A DNA stretch of 64,000 bases from Congeria kusceri (Eukaryota; Mollusca; Bivalvia; Myida; Dreissenidae), in assembly GCA_027627225.1 (NCBI GenBank), contig CM051028.1:10732001-10796000 (forward strand), read 5' to 3'. Numbering within the stretch: the first letter of the stretch is position 1; each line of letters begins with the position of its first letter. The notes beneath the pieces were generated by a model, which saw only the letters and a list, made by a program, of their open reading frames with translations, did no database searches and had not been told where the DNA came from. Below are positions 33,842-45,028 of the stretch, one piece after another. The position numbers and the translations under genes were made by a program.

Positions 33842-35960
33842 GTTTAAAACGTGAAATCTTATTGAGTGTTATCGTAGCGTTGCTTTTTCTGCTTATTTAA
33901 TTGAAATGCTAGACAAAACTACCATGTATTATACACAAAATTGTGCAGAATAGAATTCCCCACACAACGACATTAAAATTATTTCACTATCAATACAGAT
34001 AAAAAGTTTTGTTCTTAAAGATGTATTTTTCATGCTAAATACTGAAATTTTCTCATAGATTAGTAAAAATTATAGCAAAATGTACAGAATTTGATTTGTA
34101 GCTTACATCGAGCCTGACAAAATGGTGAAAACTTCATGTTCGTATCTCAATCGGTTCTGAAGAAACGCCGTTTTGAACTTTTTGCAAAATCAGTTTTCTA
34201 TTCATTAGGCTACTGTATGTCACGACGTTTGATGGCTAAATGCGTTTATTGTAGAACTGTTTTCTGACTTATTTTCAAAGCGATATGAATAAGCATGGCA
34301 TGTTTTACATTGGAATGTGCAGAATTCAACTCTCTACAAATTGACACCAGAATCATTACACTATTAAAACAGACAAAAAGTTTTGTTCTTAGGGAAATGT
34401 TCAATGGTGAATTTCGGATATAGGCGATCACCTAGGAACACAACAGTATTTGTAGATGACTTCAAGTTGGATATAGTTGCAAAATTTCAACTCGATATCT
34501 CAAGCGGTTGTGAAGAAAATGAACTTAAACCGCATGTTTAAATGAAAATCATGCTTCTACACTGTGCGCTTAAATAATGTCGTCGAGTCGAAGTTGATTA
34601 TCGCTACTTAGTATTTGTGTTGCGCTGTTTTTCTGCTCTATTCATGGAGTTGTTAGCGAAAGCATTTCGTATTATACACCACATTGATCGGAAAGGAATT
34701 CTCTAAATGCGATACCAAACTTGTTTCACCAAACATACAGATGAAAATGTTTTGTTCTTGCAAAAGTTTTGAACGTGGAATTCCACATTTAGGCATTAAT
34801 TTCAGGATAAAACTTATTGAACAAAACTTGTTGCTAACAACCAGCTAGTTATCGTACTGAAAATTTGAACTCAATATCTTAACTGATAGCCGAGAAATAT
34901 TCAGTTAAACCTTGTGTAGAAAATCAGCTTTCGTTGTAAACATTGTTCTATCACGACGTCGTGTTAATTTGGGAAGCGAGGCAAAATGCGCATATAGAAA
35001 AGTAGTTTTCTGAGCGCATTGTTGCAGTGGTAGTCAAAACCATACAGTGTTATACATAAATATGTTCGGAGTAAAATTCTGAGTATTTTGATACCAATTT
35101 CATTGCACTTGGTACAAAGATGGAAAGAATGTTTGATATGCTCGAAACAGTTATTTTAGTTAAATCCGTTTATATATTGTTGTTATTTGTTATATATGCT
35201 TTGTTATTCTTTCAAATGTCGGTGTTTGCAGTATTTTTATTAAAAACAAAATCGAGAAATCAATATCTAACATGACGTAACGAATCAACACCGACAGCGA
35301 TCATTTAAACCTTACAGCGACTGGCCAGTTGTTTTTGTTTCGGCATGTTTTGCGATTCTAGGCTTGATGTTCCGAAAAGAAATATCACAACCTATATACC
35401 AAAATGTTCAGCATAAAAATCCCTACATGATGATATTAGTATGATTTGTGTATCTGTAAATGTTCATGTAGCATCATATTTTCGCTGAAACTACAAATAA
35501 ATTTGCATTTCAATCAAAATATATTGTATAGCCCGTTGTGTGAGAAATAAAATAATAACATGGTTATATGCGCGTTGGAATTCTTGTTAATCTGTTGAAA
35601 ATTTCATTGAAATCTCCCATTGGGTTGCAGAGAAAATCAACTTAAACCGCTTGCGCAGAAACACAGTTTTTCTGTAGCGATAACGTTGATTTAAAGCGCA
35701 GGATGAGAAATATTAAATGACGTCATAAATTTGCACCGAGAACAAAGGGTCAAATTCTTTGCGATTTATAAAATGTGACGTTGTTGCAATACGGTTTTCG
35801 GTCCCTATTCTTGAAGTCTTTTTCAAAACCATCGAGTATCATTATATCGAAATGTACAGAAATGAATTCCCTATCCAATGATGCCAAGATTATTGCACTT
35901 GTTTGAGATATGAAAAAATGTCCTTCATTCAATCATCAACTCTTGATTTCTAGAACGTGA
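33842..35960. repeat. Degenerate 370-450-bp tandem repeat, right block
   Basis: The landmark 'gtgcagaa(t)...aattc' recurs near 33943, 34317, 34689, 35068, 35410 and 35853, and 'agttttgttctta' recurs near 34005, 34379 and 34750. Units diverge by perhaps a third. It is the continuation of the block left of the Kolobok-like element. The short minus-strand open frames (34246-34431, 35750-35932) are repeat shadows. No protein family is recognised in any frame. Confidence 0.65.
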
Positions 35961-36758
35961 GAAGTCTTGTTTTCGTTCAGAGCGCTATGACGAAGTGATT
36001 ATTGTCTTTTGTGCAGTACGCTGTTACAATGAATTGTCACTGCATCAGTGCTGCAGGTTAATAGGAAAGTTGTCAAAACTATTTGCGGGACTGCACTCTG
36101 TACATAACCGATGCTGTTTCAATACAACATTGATACGAAAACATGCTCCCGGCGTTATGTTTTAACTCTATTTTGATAAAAACTGAGCGAGGATGTAAAC
36201 AACGTAAAAGTACATTTACTCACTTCGAGTAAATAGCAGCTATTCGGTATTGGCTCATTTTTCACACAAACAATTTTATTCTGTCGAGTTCACGAATTGC
36301 GAATTAGCACGATGCTTAGTAAGCGTTTATGGATTGAGTTTTCAGTAGCGCACAAACTCTGGCGAACTTGTGAAATGTATCAAGTACTTGAGGCAGATAT
36401 TCTCTTCATAACTTTGTTGTAACGTTTGACATTTTGTACTCAAGTATAATGAGAGCAAAATTATGTATGTGAATGACAAAATCGGGTTGCCTATTCTGTA
36501 TCATTACTTCGTGCTTCACGCATATGCGACAGTCATCGTTAGTGTGGGAAATGTCCTTCTAAAGTATTTGCCTAGTTCGCTAATGTATGTACGATTAAAG
36601 TCGCGTATACATTAAACTTTCTTCAGCGTTTTTCTCAGATACGAATGCCTGCATCTACCACGAGTAAGAAATTTGCTACTCAGTGTGCTCATGTTGTTAC
36701 GACTTCATAAGTCCTAAGTACTAGGTCTATATGCAAAAAAAAGCACCGACACCGCATG

Positions 36759-36766
36759 TATAAAAG
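36759..36766 (+). promoter_or_regulatory. TATA box of the RING ORF
   Basis: TATAAAAG lies 29 bp upstream of the first reasonable ATG (36795), with a GC-rich stretch (gcgcgctgg) right after it. A TATA box this close to the ATG implies a very short 5' leader, as in compact viral or histone-like genes. Confidence 0.55.
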
Positions 36767-36794
36767 GCGCGCTGGACGTCAATTTTCATCATTC

Positions 36795-37409
36795 ATGATT
36801 AAGCACTCGAAGTGCGAGGACCCTGATGCTAGTAGTACTAGTAGCGAGTTACCATCGACCAGTAACTGGGGTAAAGGCAAACAACCTGTGGAGAAGCCGT
36901 ACGCTCGACCTGCAAGTAAATCGGCTTCGCATGAATTTCGGTCGTTGGGCTACCATCTCAATAGGATTGGTAGCTAGTTTACCGCGTTTAGTCACAACAG
37001 TGACTACGCGATTACCACAGAAGGACGACAAGCGTGCAACGAACTGATTGTGTGTTTGCAGCAAGCAGCGTACTACCACAACGAAGCGCCCAAACACATT
37101 GTGGATGACCAGCAGCGGTACTTCGAGGAGTAGTGGGCTAGGCGAGAGCGTATTTTGAAAGAGCAGAACGAAATAGAAATCGCAGAGAGAGTGAATGCGG
37201 TGACCGCCCAACTAGAGCGCGAAAAAGAAGAGGCTGTGAAGGACTCTAAGGCGTGTATCATATGCTGTGACGCCGAAAAGAACTGTACATTGGAGAAGTG
37301 TAGACATACATTCTGTGACAGCTGTTGTTTGACAATGATTTGTGACAATCGGTGTGCAATGTGCAGAGGCGATGTCGATGGGTATATGACAATTCTGTTG
37401 ACTGATTAG
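36795..37409 (+). pseudogene. RING-finger protein, reading frame with two in-frame TAG codons
   Basis: From ATG 36795 (MIKHSKCEDPDASSTSSE) one frame runs about 205 codons to TGA... actually TAG at 37407-37409, broken only by TAG at 36975-36977 and 37131-37133. The N-terminal 60 residues are Ser/Pro-rich and basic; the middle is helical with an EIAERVNAVTAQLEREKEEA coiled coil; the last 55 residues form a C3HC4-type RING (CIICCDAEKNC, CRHTFCDSCC, CAMC). Such RINGs recruit ubiquitin-conjugating enzymes. There are no introns. Coding pattern is good on both sides of each TAG, so this is either a recently broken gene or a frame using readthrough. RING proteins of this layout (C-terminal RING after a coiled coil) occur in animal DNA viruses and in cellular IAP/TRIM-like proteins; I cannot assign which. 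Confidence 0.5.
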
Positions 37410-37779
37410 TACGTATGTTTGTGCATATACTTGTATGATACGGTTTGAGTCTCACTGTACAATTAAACATATTGAATTGTAGTTCATGTATTTGTCTTTT
37501 GTTGGTAGCAGTGTAGGTTTTTTCTCTAGATTGGTAATAACTACGTATATTGAACTTATTCAATTGCTGGTGGCTCGAAAAAGTAGCATGATTACTACAG
37601 TATATTGTACAGACTAATGCAACCCTGAACACACAATTCACGTTTCTGATATGTATTGCTGTACCATTGAATACAGTAATTATACCTTATACAAAACATG
37701 ATACGATTTTATCGATAATTGTACGCTGAGTATGAAATATTGACAATAGTCATAGACGCGACAAAAACATAAGAATATC

Positions 37780-37802
37780 GACTTCGCGAAGTCAATATAA
37801 AA
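37780..37802 (+). promoter_or_regulatory. 14-bp palindrome plus TATA box
   Basis: The perfect palindrome GACTTCGCGAAGTC (37780-37793) ends two bases before TATAAAA (37796-37802). The arrangement suggests a dimeric regulator site over a core promoter for the ORFs at 37884-38431. Confidence 0.5.
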
Positions 37803-37883
37803 CCTAGTTTTTTGGCACAACCCGGTCATTCTCACTTTAGTCTTCGAAGCGAATGCAACAAGCTATATTCAGTATTAGCCAAC

Positions 37884-38431
37884 ATGCAAGAGGATGAACA
37901 GGCGGCGAATTGCATTTCGCAACTTAAGCAGCACACGCAGCACAGCCCATTGATTCTACTCCGAGCAGTAGCGCAACGAAATCTCAGAAACGTAAAGCAG
38001 TTGCGGAATCTGAGAGTCAGGCTAGCAAAAAACCTTCAGGGTCGCGAAATGTAAAACACAATACTTCTTCAACTGTTCAGAAGCAAAGTGACTATATGGA
38101 CGAGTACATAAAGCAACCAGACATACTGAAATCGTTTCTCTCCAAATCTCAGGCAAGAGTTAGTAATCTTCAGAAAGCGTTACAATATGTACAAACTGAG
38201 GAAAGTAGCTGCGAAAAGACCAGGATGAAATCTTGTCTTACGAATGCAGCAACAAACATTTCCAGTGTTATTGATATGATACAAAGCGATATACAGAACT
38301 GTGGTGAAACTGACTTGTGTATTTCGAATTTGTATACAAAAGAATTCTGGGCGAATTGCTTGAAATGCAAACATCAGTACGATGAAAACGCCACTAGTCA
38401 AATTGGTTCTCGTAATGGTATAATTGGTTAG
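37884..38431 (+). pseudogene. Unrecognised small protein, probable frameshift near 37935
   Basis: Downstream of the TATA box, ATG 37884 opens a frame (MQEDEQAANCISQLKQH). Around 37930-37945 the coding pattern moves to another frame that stays open to TAG 38429: a Ser-rich basic segment (KSQKRKAVAESESQASKK, likely nuclear), then MDEYIKQPDILKSFLSKSQ and a helical region, and finally paired cysteines (CGETDLC, NCLKCKHQ) that could bind zinc. Neither part matches a family I know. A short intron is possible instead of a frameshift, but I see no convincing splice pair. No intron lies in the main part, unlike the neighbouring genes. Confidence 0.4.
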
Positions 38432-38589
38432 TACATAGTACAATTTAACGTATCAATTTTTTGTTTTCACTGAATTTCACTGCTATGTGTATGACAGAAT
38501 GAATGCTTGATGTGATCATAACCATTTTATACATGTTCACATCCTGATAAACGTGGTTAGTTGTAACTAACAGCTAGGTAAATGCTTAA

Positions 38590-38916
38590 ACCAGTACTAC
38601 ATTAGAAGCAGTCAGTTCACACAATTCAGTTCATCAATTGCTGTTGAAAGCCGATAAAGGAGAGTTTGTGACCGTACCGCCTTTCGAACCACCTTCGTAC
38701 AAACAATGTGCATTCAACAAAAACGCAGCAGCATCGGGAACATCGCATAAAACCTGTTTCTTGGTGAAGAAAGATGGTCAATGCTCGCCAGCAGCACTAC
38801 GCACAGAAGATGATTTCAAGAACGCTTTCAACTGTCTCATTAGCAGATCGCAGGATACTGCAGTCAATGTGATAACTAAAGACTCGCTGTTCAAAATCGG
38901 CATTCTAAACAGTTGA
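38590..38916 (+). CDS. Unrecognised small ORF lacking an ATG
   Basis: An open frame of about 108 codons (from 38590 to TGA 38914) reads LLKADKGEFVTVPPFEPPSY, then KTCFLVKKDGQCSPAALRTE and LISRSQDTAVNVITKDSLF. It has no Met near its start, so it is a 3' exon, a truncated gene, or uses a non-ATG start. It follows the previous ORF by about 160 bp. Composition and lack of introns match the two ORFs before it. Function unknown. Confidence 0.35.
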   Translation, partial: TSTTLEAVSSHNSVHQLLLKADKGEFVTVPPFEPPSYKQCAFNKNAAASGTSHKTCFLVKKDGQCSPAALRTEDDFKNAFNCLISRSQDTAVNVITKDSLFKIGILNS

Positions 38917-39036
38917 CAGTGAAGTAAAGAAATGTGTACAAATGTTATGAACAATTTCATAATGCGAGTTAAACAGGCCGTCATCTTGAGAACGTCATTA
39001 ATTATTGAATTGACACAAAAGGTATTTTGTACAATA

Positions 39037-39921
39037 CTGGTTGGCGAGTAGTGTCCATGATTTTTTAGTAGTTTTTCTTTATTTTCAATCGCGTAAGTAA
39101 TACTTTTAAAGAAAAGCTTGTTGCAGTACAAAGTTGGGCTCCTTCTGTTTACGACGATGTAAATATCTTGTCATGACGTCCTATGTTTTTTTCCATATAA
39201 GGGGCTCCAAAGGGGTAATAAATAATCATTACTTGAAGCAATAAAACTAGTAGTATCCGTGATCTTTCCTTTCAGTTGAAAATGCGAATTTTGTGGTACA
39301 TTATATTACCTACATCATAATGATGTAATATTATTAAATTCTATGCCAGATTAGCGGTGATAAAGCAATTACTAACACAAGTGGATGCCGGAAAATGGTC
39401 TTTTGATGACCCCTTTGGCGCCATTTAAAAATTTGCAGATGGTAAACGGGAGATAACCATGTTATTATCGAAGTACATCCCTCCTGCGTTGAAATTTTGT
39501 CAAAATCGTCCCGAAACTAGCCGTATAATTGAGTAAACATTTTAAAATTGCAATTCTTTGTTAATATTTGCTTTGAGTAAACATTCATCTTTTTTTTTAG
39601 AAAATATATTTCACGAAAAATGCATGTTTAATATATGGATGGTGTTGTTTGAATACTAACATTGCTGCTTTATGGGAATAACCAAGCTATCACCCTTGGT
39701 AAACCGAAAACAGGGAAGTACAAAATAAAAATAGGGGTTCAATAATATATTTATGCACATGCGCAAAGACTCGCGCGTTTTGGAGACTTCAACTTATTCT
39801 GCTTTTGGAACAGTTGCTAGGTGATGTGTGTAAACTCAACATTCAATGATGGAGAGCTTTTACACCTTTTAATATACAAATTACGGATACTGCTAGTTCA
39901 CGGATACTACTCGCCAACCAG
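39037..39921. mobile_element. Non-autonomous TIR element, 885 bp, TA target
   Basis: Inverted ends CTGGTTGGCGAGTAGT at 39037 and its inverse ending at 39921, about 24 bp with two mismatches, flanked by TA on both sides (39035-39036, 39922-39923). 'tagtatccgtga' recurs inside near 39248 and 39893. There is no coding sequence. The TA target suggests mobilisation by a Tc1/mariner or pogo enzyme. Confidence 0.7.
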
Positions 39922-39964
39922 TAAAGATTGTAACAATTATATTATTTGATATGGAACGCCATAA

Positions 39965-40765
39965 CTGCCTTAACATGAGAAAAACTTTTATACGCTGCTT
40001 ATTTTTCATTATATGGTGTTTATTTTCCATTAGACGATGTTAATTTGACATTATACGCTGCTATTTATTAAAACATGATGCTCATTTTCCATAATATGAT
40101 GTTACTTTGACATTATACGCTGCTTATTTATAATAACATTATGATAATTTTCTATTATATGATGCTCATTATCCATTATATGATGCTTTTTGTCCATTAT
40201 ATGATGCTTATTGTCCGTTATATGATGCTCATTTTCCATTATATGATGGTAGTTTGACATTATGGACTGCTTATTTATCATAACATAATGTTCAATGTCC
40301 ATAATATGATGCTAGTTTGACATTAGTCGCTGCTTATTTATCATCACAATATGTCTTTTTCAATTATATGATTTTAGTTTTACATTGTATGATGCTAGTT
40401 TAACATTATACGCTGCTTGTTTAATACTACGTGATGCTCATTTTCTATTATATGATGCTAGTTTGACATTATGCGCTGCTTATAACCATAAAGTGATGTT
40501 CATTTTCCATAATAAGATGCTAGGTTGACATTAAATGATGCTTATTTATCATAACATGATGCTCATTTTCCACTATATGATGCTAGTTTTACATTATATG
40601 TTGCTTGTTTATCATTACATGATGCTAATTGTCCACTATATGTTGGTAGTTTGACAGTATATGATGCTTAATCGTCAATACACGATGGTAATTTGCGTTG
40701 ATAAAATGCAATTTTTTACCATGGTATCAAAACACCATATTATGATGTGCATTTTTCATTATACG
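39965..40765. repeat. 21-bp minisatellite
   Basis: About 38 degenerate copies of a 21-bp unit close to 'tatatgatgctcattttccat', with variants 'gctagtttgacat' and 'cgctgcttatttatcat' forming a 63-bp higher-order pattern. Because the unit is a multiple of three, the minus strand shows an open heptad repeat (HHIMDNE-like), which is not a gene. It ends about 75 bp before the SAM-domain exon. Confidence 0.8.
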
Positions 40766-40840
40766 ATGGGCGAACCAGCTATTTTTAGAATACACGCAGT
40801 CAACTCCCTTACTTGCTATCTTGACATTTGAAAAATCGTT

Positions 40841-41100
40841 ATGGCGGGCCGCCAAACAATCGAAAGTGTTTTGCAAGAAATAGGGTTACATGGCCTGTTA
40901 AACAACTTCGTTAGCCAACGAATAGAGTTTTTAAATTTGCTGACTCTGTCAGACAATGAACTATACCGACTTGGCGTGACAACAATCGGTGACAGGGTAA
41001 GGCTGAGGGAAAAGGTACGGGAAATCCAACAACGTGACGTCACTCCAAGTCCCAGCGAAACCATTGTCATTGGCAATGACCAAGGCTCCACTGTCATCAG
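40841..41100 (+). CDS. SAM-domain alternative first exon of the HECT ligase gene
   Basis: ATG 40841 opens a frame with a sterile alpha motif: ESVLQEIGLHGLLNNFVSQR, then LNLLTLSDNELYRLGV and IGDRVRLREKVREIQQ (residues about 8-68). SAM domains mediate self-assembly or protein binding. The coding pattern ends at a good donor, ATCAG|GTTAGG, leaving two bases of a codon. That phase matches the acceptor at 46386, so the SAM domain would be added in frame before the TDP-43-N-like domain. If unspliced, the frame stops at 41140 after 99 codons (no known function). The downstream exon 45029-45042 has the same phase and would be the alternative start. Confidence 0.6.
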
Positions 41101-43239
41101 GTTAGGAAAAAAACTTAACAACTCAGTGTTAATGCCTTGATTCACGTAATTCCATGTTTCACTCAGTCCACCAACCGCCCAATACTAGGGTAAAACAACG
41201 ATTTTGCAATTTTCAATATTCGCCATACTGGTGCGGTACGTTAATCCGGACAGTACGTATATCCGGACACGCGTAAGAAATATGTTTCCTATGATCATGG
41301 TCAGTAAGTGTATAGTATTTATTGATGCACCCTTCTGGTTCAGCAAACTATGTAAAATTTGAACAAAATCCATGGGCTAATTATTTACTGACTGACTATT
41401 TTTAAACCCTACTTTAAAATATTAATATTTGCAGGTGGGGACTGAGGGATTAACATATTCTCAAGTGACCTAAATTGACGCTGTCCTATTTTGACGCCTT
41501 TTATGTTGTTCAAACATTTGGACACATAATGCTTTCGCTAATGACATAAAGCTATTCATTCTATTTAACACAGTCTTACCTTTTGTTAGCAAGACATTTG
41601 TTAGAGGTTTGTAGTGCTACAGCAATAATACAATAAATAAAGCTAAATCAACCCATTTTTATGAGATTTTACTAATGTAAAAAATATTGGTGATTTAGTC
41701 ATTTTATTGCATAAGATGACTGTGTGGAAAATTGTCTGTGCCTGTATGTCTGTGTTATAATCTCCTTTCTCCTTAAATTGTTAATGAAAATCATTGAAAA
41801 TCGGCAGTGGTGGTGGTGGTGGTGGTTGTAGTGATAATGATGCTGATAAAAGAAGAAGAAGAAGATGATGATGATGATGCAACATAAATTAATTATTATT
41901 AATTTTACTTCTAATGCTATTATTTTAATTAATAATAATAATAATTATTATTTATTTTTTGTTGGCTTTACTAATCAGTTTATTATTGATGAGTTCACAA
42001 TTTTCAATTAAAGCAAATACAGCCAAACATATCATTTATCACACAATTCTACAAGCTAAAATCTATTCCACCCCATTTGTTTTACAGCAGATTTATTAAT
42101 AAGAAGTAAAACTACCATCCATGCAGTAATTTAAACCACATGTTTTTAATCTGGCTTTATTAGAAAAAAAGACACAGGGGGCTGAGAAAGGGTCACTCCA
42201 TTTGTATAGCAGATCAATTTCCTATGGAGACAAACTGGTTTTTAGGAAACTCGAAAGACAACATATTTATTTCTGAAATATAGGAATCAAATAGGAGAGT
42301 TTCGAGAGAGACAAATGTGTTAAATAGAACTGCTGATAACAGGCCTGCTAGCAACACTGAAAGTGTGTGCAAGCTAGTTATGCAAAGGTACTTTTGTATA
42401 AGGTTTCATATGAGAAGCAAATATTAACAAGTTCAAAATATTTCTACAGGAGATTACAATAATACGTTTTATAAAGAATAATGCAGAATGGTTTACTAAG
42501 CTACGTACGCAATTCTTATTTTTACGTATATATTTTTAATTCTTGGAATTTTGTAATAACAGATTGAGGCAAATTAATCATTTCTTGAAATTTAAAATGT
42601 CATGTTATAATAGAAACCACGAGTTCTTTTACCGGTAAGCTAATAGTAATACAGTGAAGAGCCAATACCGAATTTAAATTGTGCGCGCAAGTCTAAGAAT
42701 TGCGTAAGTAGCTTAGTAAAACAGGGCCCTGGTCTCTACTTCTTGAATCAAACTACTAATCTCTTACAACTCATATCAAGTGAATAAAATAAATATGGCT
42801 AAAACAAGCTAACAGTAACTTGTGCTAATTAACATTGATGTGGCACTGCTGATTTTCAACAATTATCATCTACTTGGTATGCATGTGGTTAATTGAAATA
42901 AGGACATCTACTGTTTAGGTATGTTAACACTTGCAAGTACTAATGTTGTATTATTATTATGTGTAATTATGTTTTATTTAAATTTAGAACATAATGTTTA
43001 ACCTTTAAAAAACATACATCTGGGTCACTGTTATTTAAGATGAAACTTAAGCTGTCTGTAGTAAAGTTTTATTGTGATTCTGCTACTTTGTTTTCTGTTT
43101 AAAACAATGTGCTAAATTGCTTAATGTGTTCCATTAAATATCATTCAAACTTCTGCAGCTGCAACTGAATAAGTATGATATTTTGTGCCTAAAATGAAGA
43201 AAACAAGAACAAAACGAAACCTCATTTTTTCTCTTTTTT
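41101..43239. other. Intron/intergenic with microsatellites
   Basis: Near 41235 there is a 'gtacgttaatccggacagt...atatccggacac' MITE-end-like piece. (TGG)n and (GAT/GAA)n microsatellites lie at 41805-41880 and an ATT-rich palindrome at 41890-41955. No gene is seen. Confidence 0.5.
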
Positions 43240-44135
43240 GTCATTAGGACAAAAATTTATAAAAACTATTGCTTAAATTTTTCAAAATTGTTTATTTTGG
43301 TGTTGATAATAACTTGAGAACCCATTTCGTTATCTTAATGAAACTTCATGCTTAGATACATTATATCAATACCTCACTTGGGATTGTATTTGGGGTAGGC
43401 AGGGTCAAGGTCACCATAACTGAAAATAGCAAAATGGTTTTCACTCAATAATTTGAGAATGATTTGACTTATTGTGATGAAAACTTCATAATGGATACTT
43501 TAAGAGAGACCTCGCTTTTGATTGCATCTAGGGTAGGTGGGGTCAAGGTGAACATTACTTTCAATAGCAAAACGGTTTCCACTCAATAACTTGGAAAATA
43601 CTTAAGCTTTATTTGTGATGAAACTTCATAATTATATATTCCTGAAATGACACCTTGCTTTGAATTGCAACTGGTGTAGATGGGATCAAGGTCAACATTA
43701 CTATAAATAGAAAAACAGTTTTCGCTCAATAACTCGAGAACACGTTAAGTTACTGCCATGAAACTTCACACACAGGTACCTTATATCAAGACATTTCTTA
43801 GGGATTGCATCTGGGATAGGTGGCGTCAATTTCTCCCTTACCAAACATAGAAAAACTGTTTCCCAAGCAATATCTTGCAAACTAATTGAAGTATTGCAAT
43901 GAAACTTAATTTATAAATACCTTATATGGAGACCTAGCTTGGGATTGCCTTTAGGATGGGTTGGGTCCAGGTCAAGGTCACCATTCCTAGATATGGCAAG
44001 TTTTCCGTTCAATGTCCCGAGAGCTGATTCAGCTTTTGTGATAAAGCTTCACACATGGGTACCTTATATTTAGACCTCACTTGGAATTGCATCTGACGGG
44101 TGGGGGGTCAAGGTCACCATACTTTGACAGAGATT
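43240..44135. repeat. Bivalve 'ggtcaaggtcac' degenerate tandem repeat
   Basis: About seven copies of a roughly 115-125-bp unit with the landmarks 'tcaaggt(c/g)a(c/a)cattac', 'aaaacggttt(c/t)c', 'ctcaataactt' and 'tgaaacttca'. The same family reappears at 57150-57580 and 63090-63460. Confidence 0.75.
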
Positions 44136-44210
44136 GTTGTTGTTGTAGTTGTTATTATTGTGGGCACAGTGTGATTGTTGTCTCTGAATTTTGTCCCAAT
44201 GTCTATTTTG

Positions 44211-44358
44211 CTTGAATTTAATGTGATGGAAGATTTTGTAGTAATTTCTTGAATTTAATGTGATGGAAGATTTTGTAGTAATTTCTTGAATTTAATGTGA
44301 TGGAAGATTTTGTAGTAATTTCTAGAATTTAATGTGATGGAAGATTTTGTAGTAATTT
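44211..44358. repeat. 37-bp tandem repeat, four copies
   Basis: Four nearly identical units starting 'cttgaatttaatgtgatgg' at 44211, 44248, 44285 and 44322 (the last has one change). High identity points to recent expansion. Confidence 0.9.
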
Positions 44359-44544
44359 CTCTTTAACGACTACCTTGTCTTGTGAGGGGTTCTTTAGGAG
44401 GAGGAAGCCGTACTGCAAGCCAAAATGAATAAACACCATTTATTGCAAGTAAGGAGTGTAGTCATAAAATTACACATACATAAATCAAACATTCAAATTC
44501 ATTAATACACAACAACAAAAATACTTGAACAACATTTAGTCTTA

Positions 44545-44960
44545 TTTTATGGCGTGTGAAACGTTGCAAAATTCAATGTTTCCATATTTATGCAGTATAT
44601 TTGTATATATATGTTCTATATTTCCATGTTTGTGTGGTATAGTTGTATATATATGTTATACAAAGTCATATATATATTGTAAAATTCAATATGTATGTGG
44701 TAAAAGATATATTTATATTGTATATTTACTTATGGATGTTCTAAAAAAATATTTGTATTGGAAAATGCCATGTTTATGTAGTAAAAAGTATTTTTGTGTT
44801 CTAAACGTTCATATATGTGTGCAATATTTCCATATTTATGTGGTAAAATTCTGATATTTGTGTTGTATAATTTGCAAAATATTTGTGTGTTCTAAACTTT
44901 CATATTTGTGTGCAATATTGCCATATTTTTGTTGTAAATTTTCATATATATGTTCTATAA
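44545..44960. repeat. AT-rich imperfect tandem repeat
   Basis: Units of about 40 bp built from 'ccatatttatgt' and '(t)gttctata'. They generate a spurious 101-codon plus-strand frame at 44549-44854 rich in Tyr, Ile and Cys. Confidence 0.6.
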
Positions 44961-45028
44961 TTTGCATCATGGGATATATTTGAAACGAAGAATTTCATTG
45001 GTCGGAATAATCTCAGACCACAATCATC

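Noticed and set aside
40102..40302. Minus-strand heptad-repeat protein
   Set aside because: A 21-bp minisatellite automatically yields an open heptad frame.
44549..44854. 101-codon plus-strand open frame rich in Tyr/Cys/Ile
   Set aside because: Produced by a roughly 40-bp AT-rich tandem repeat; no protein-like features.
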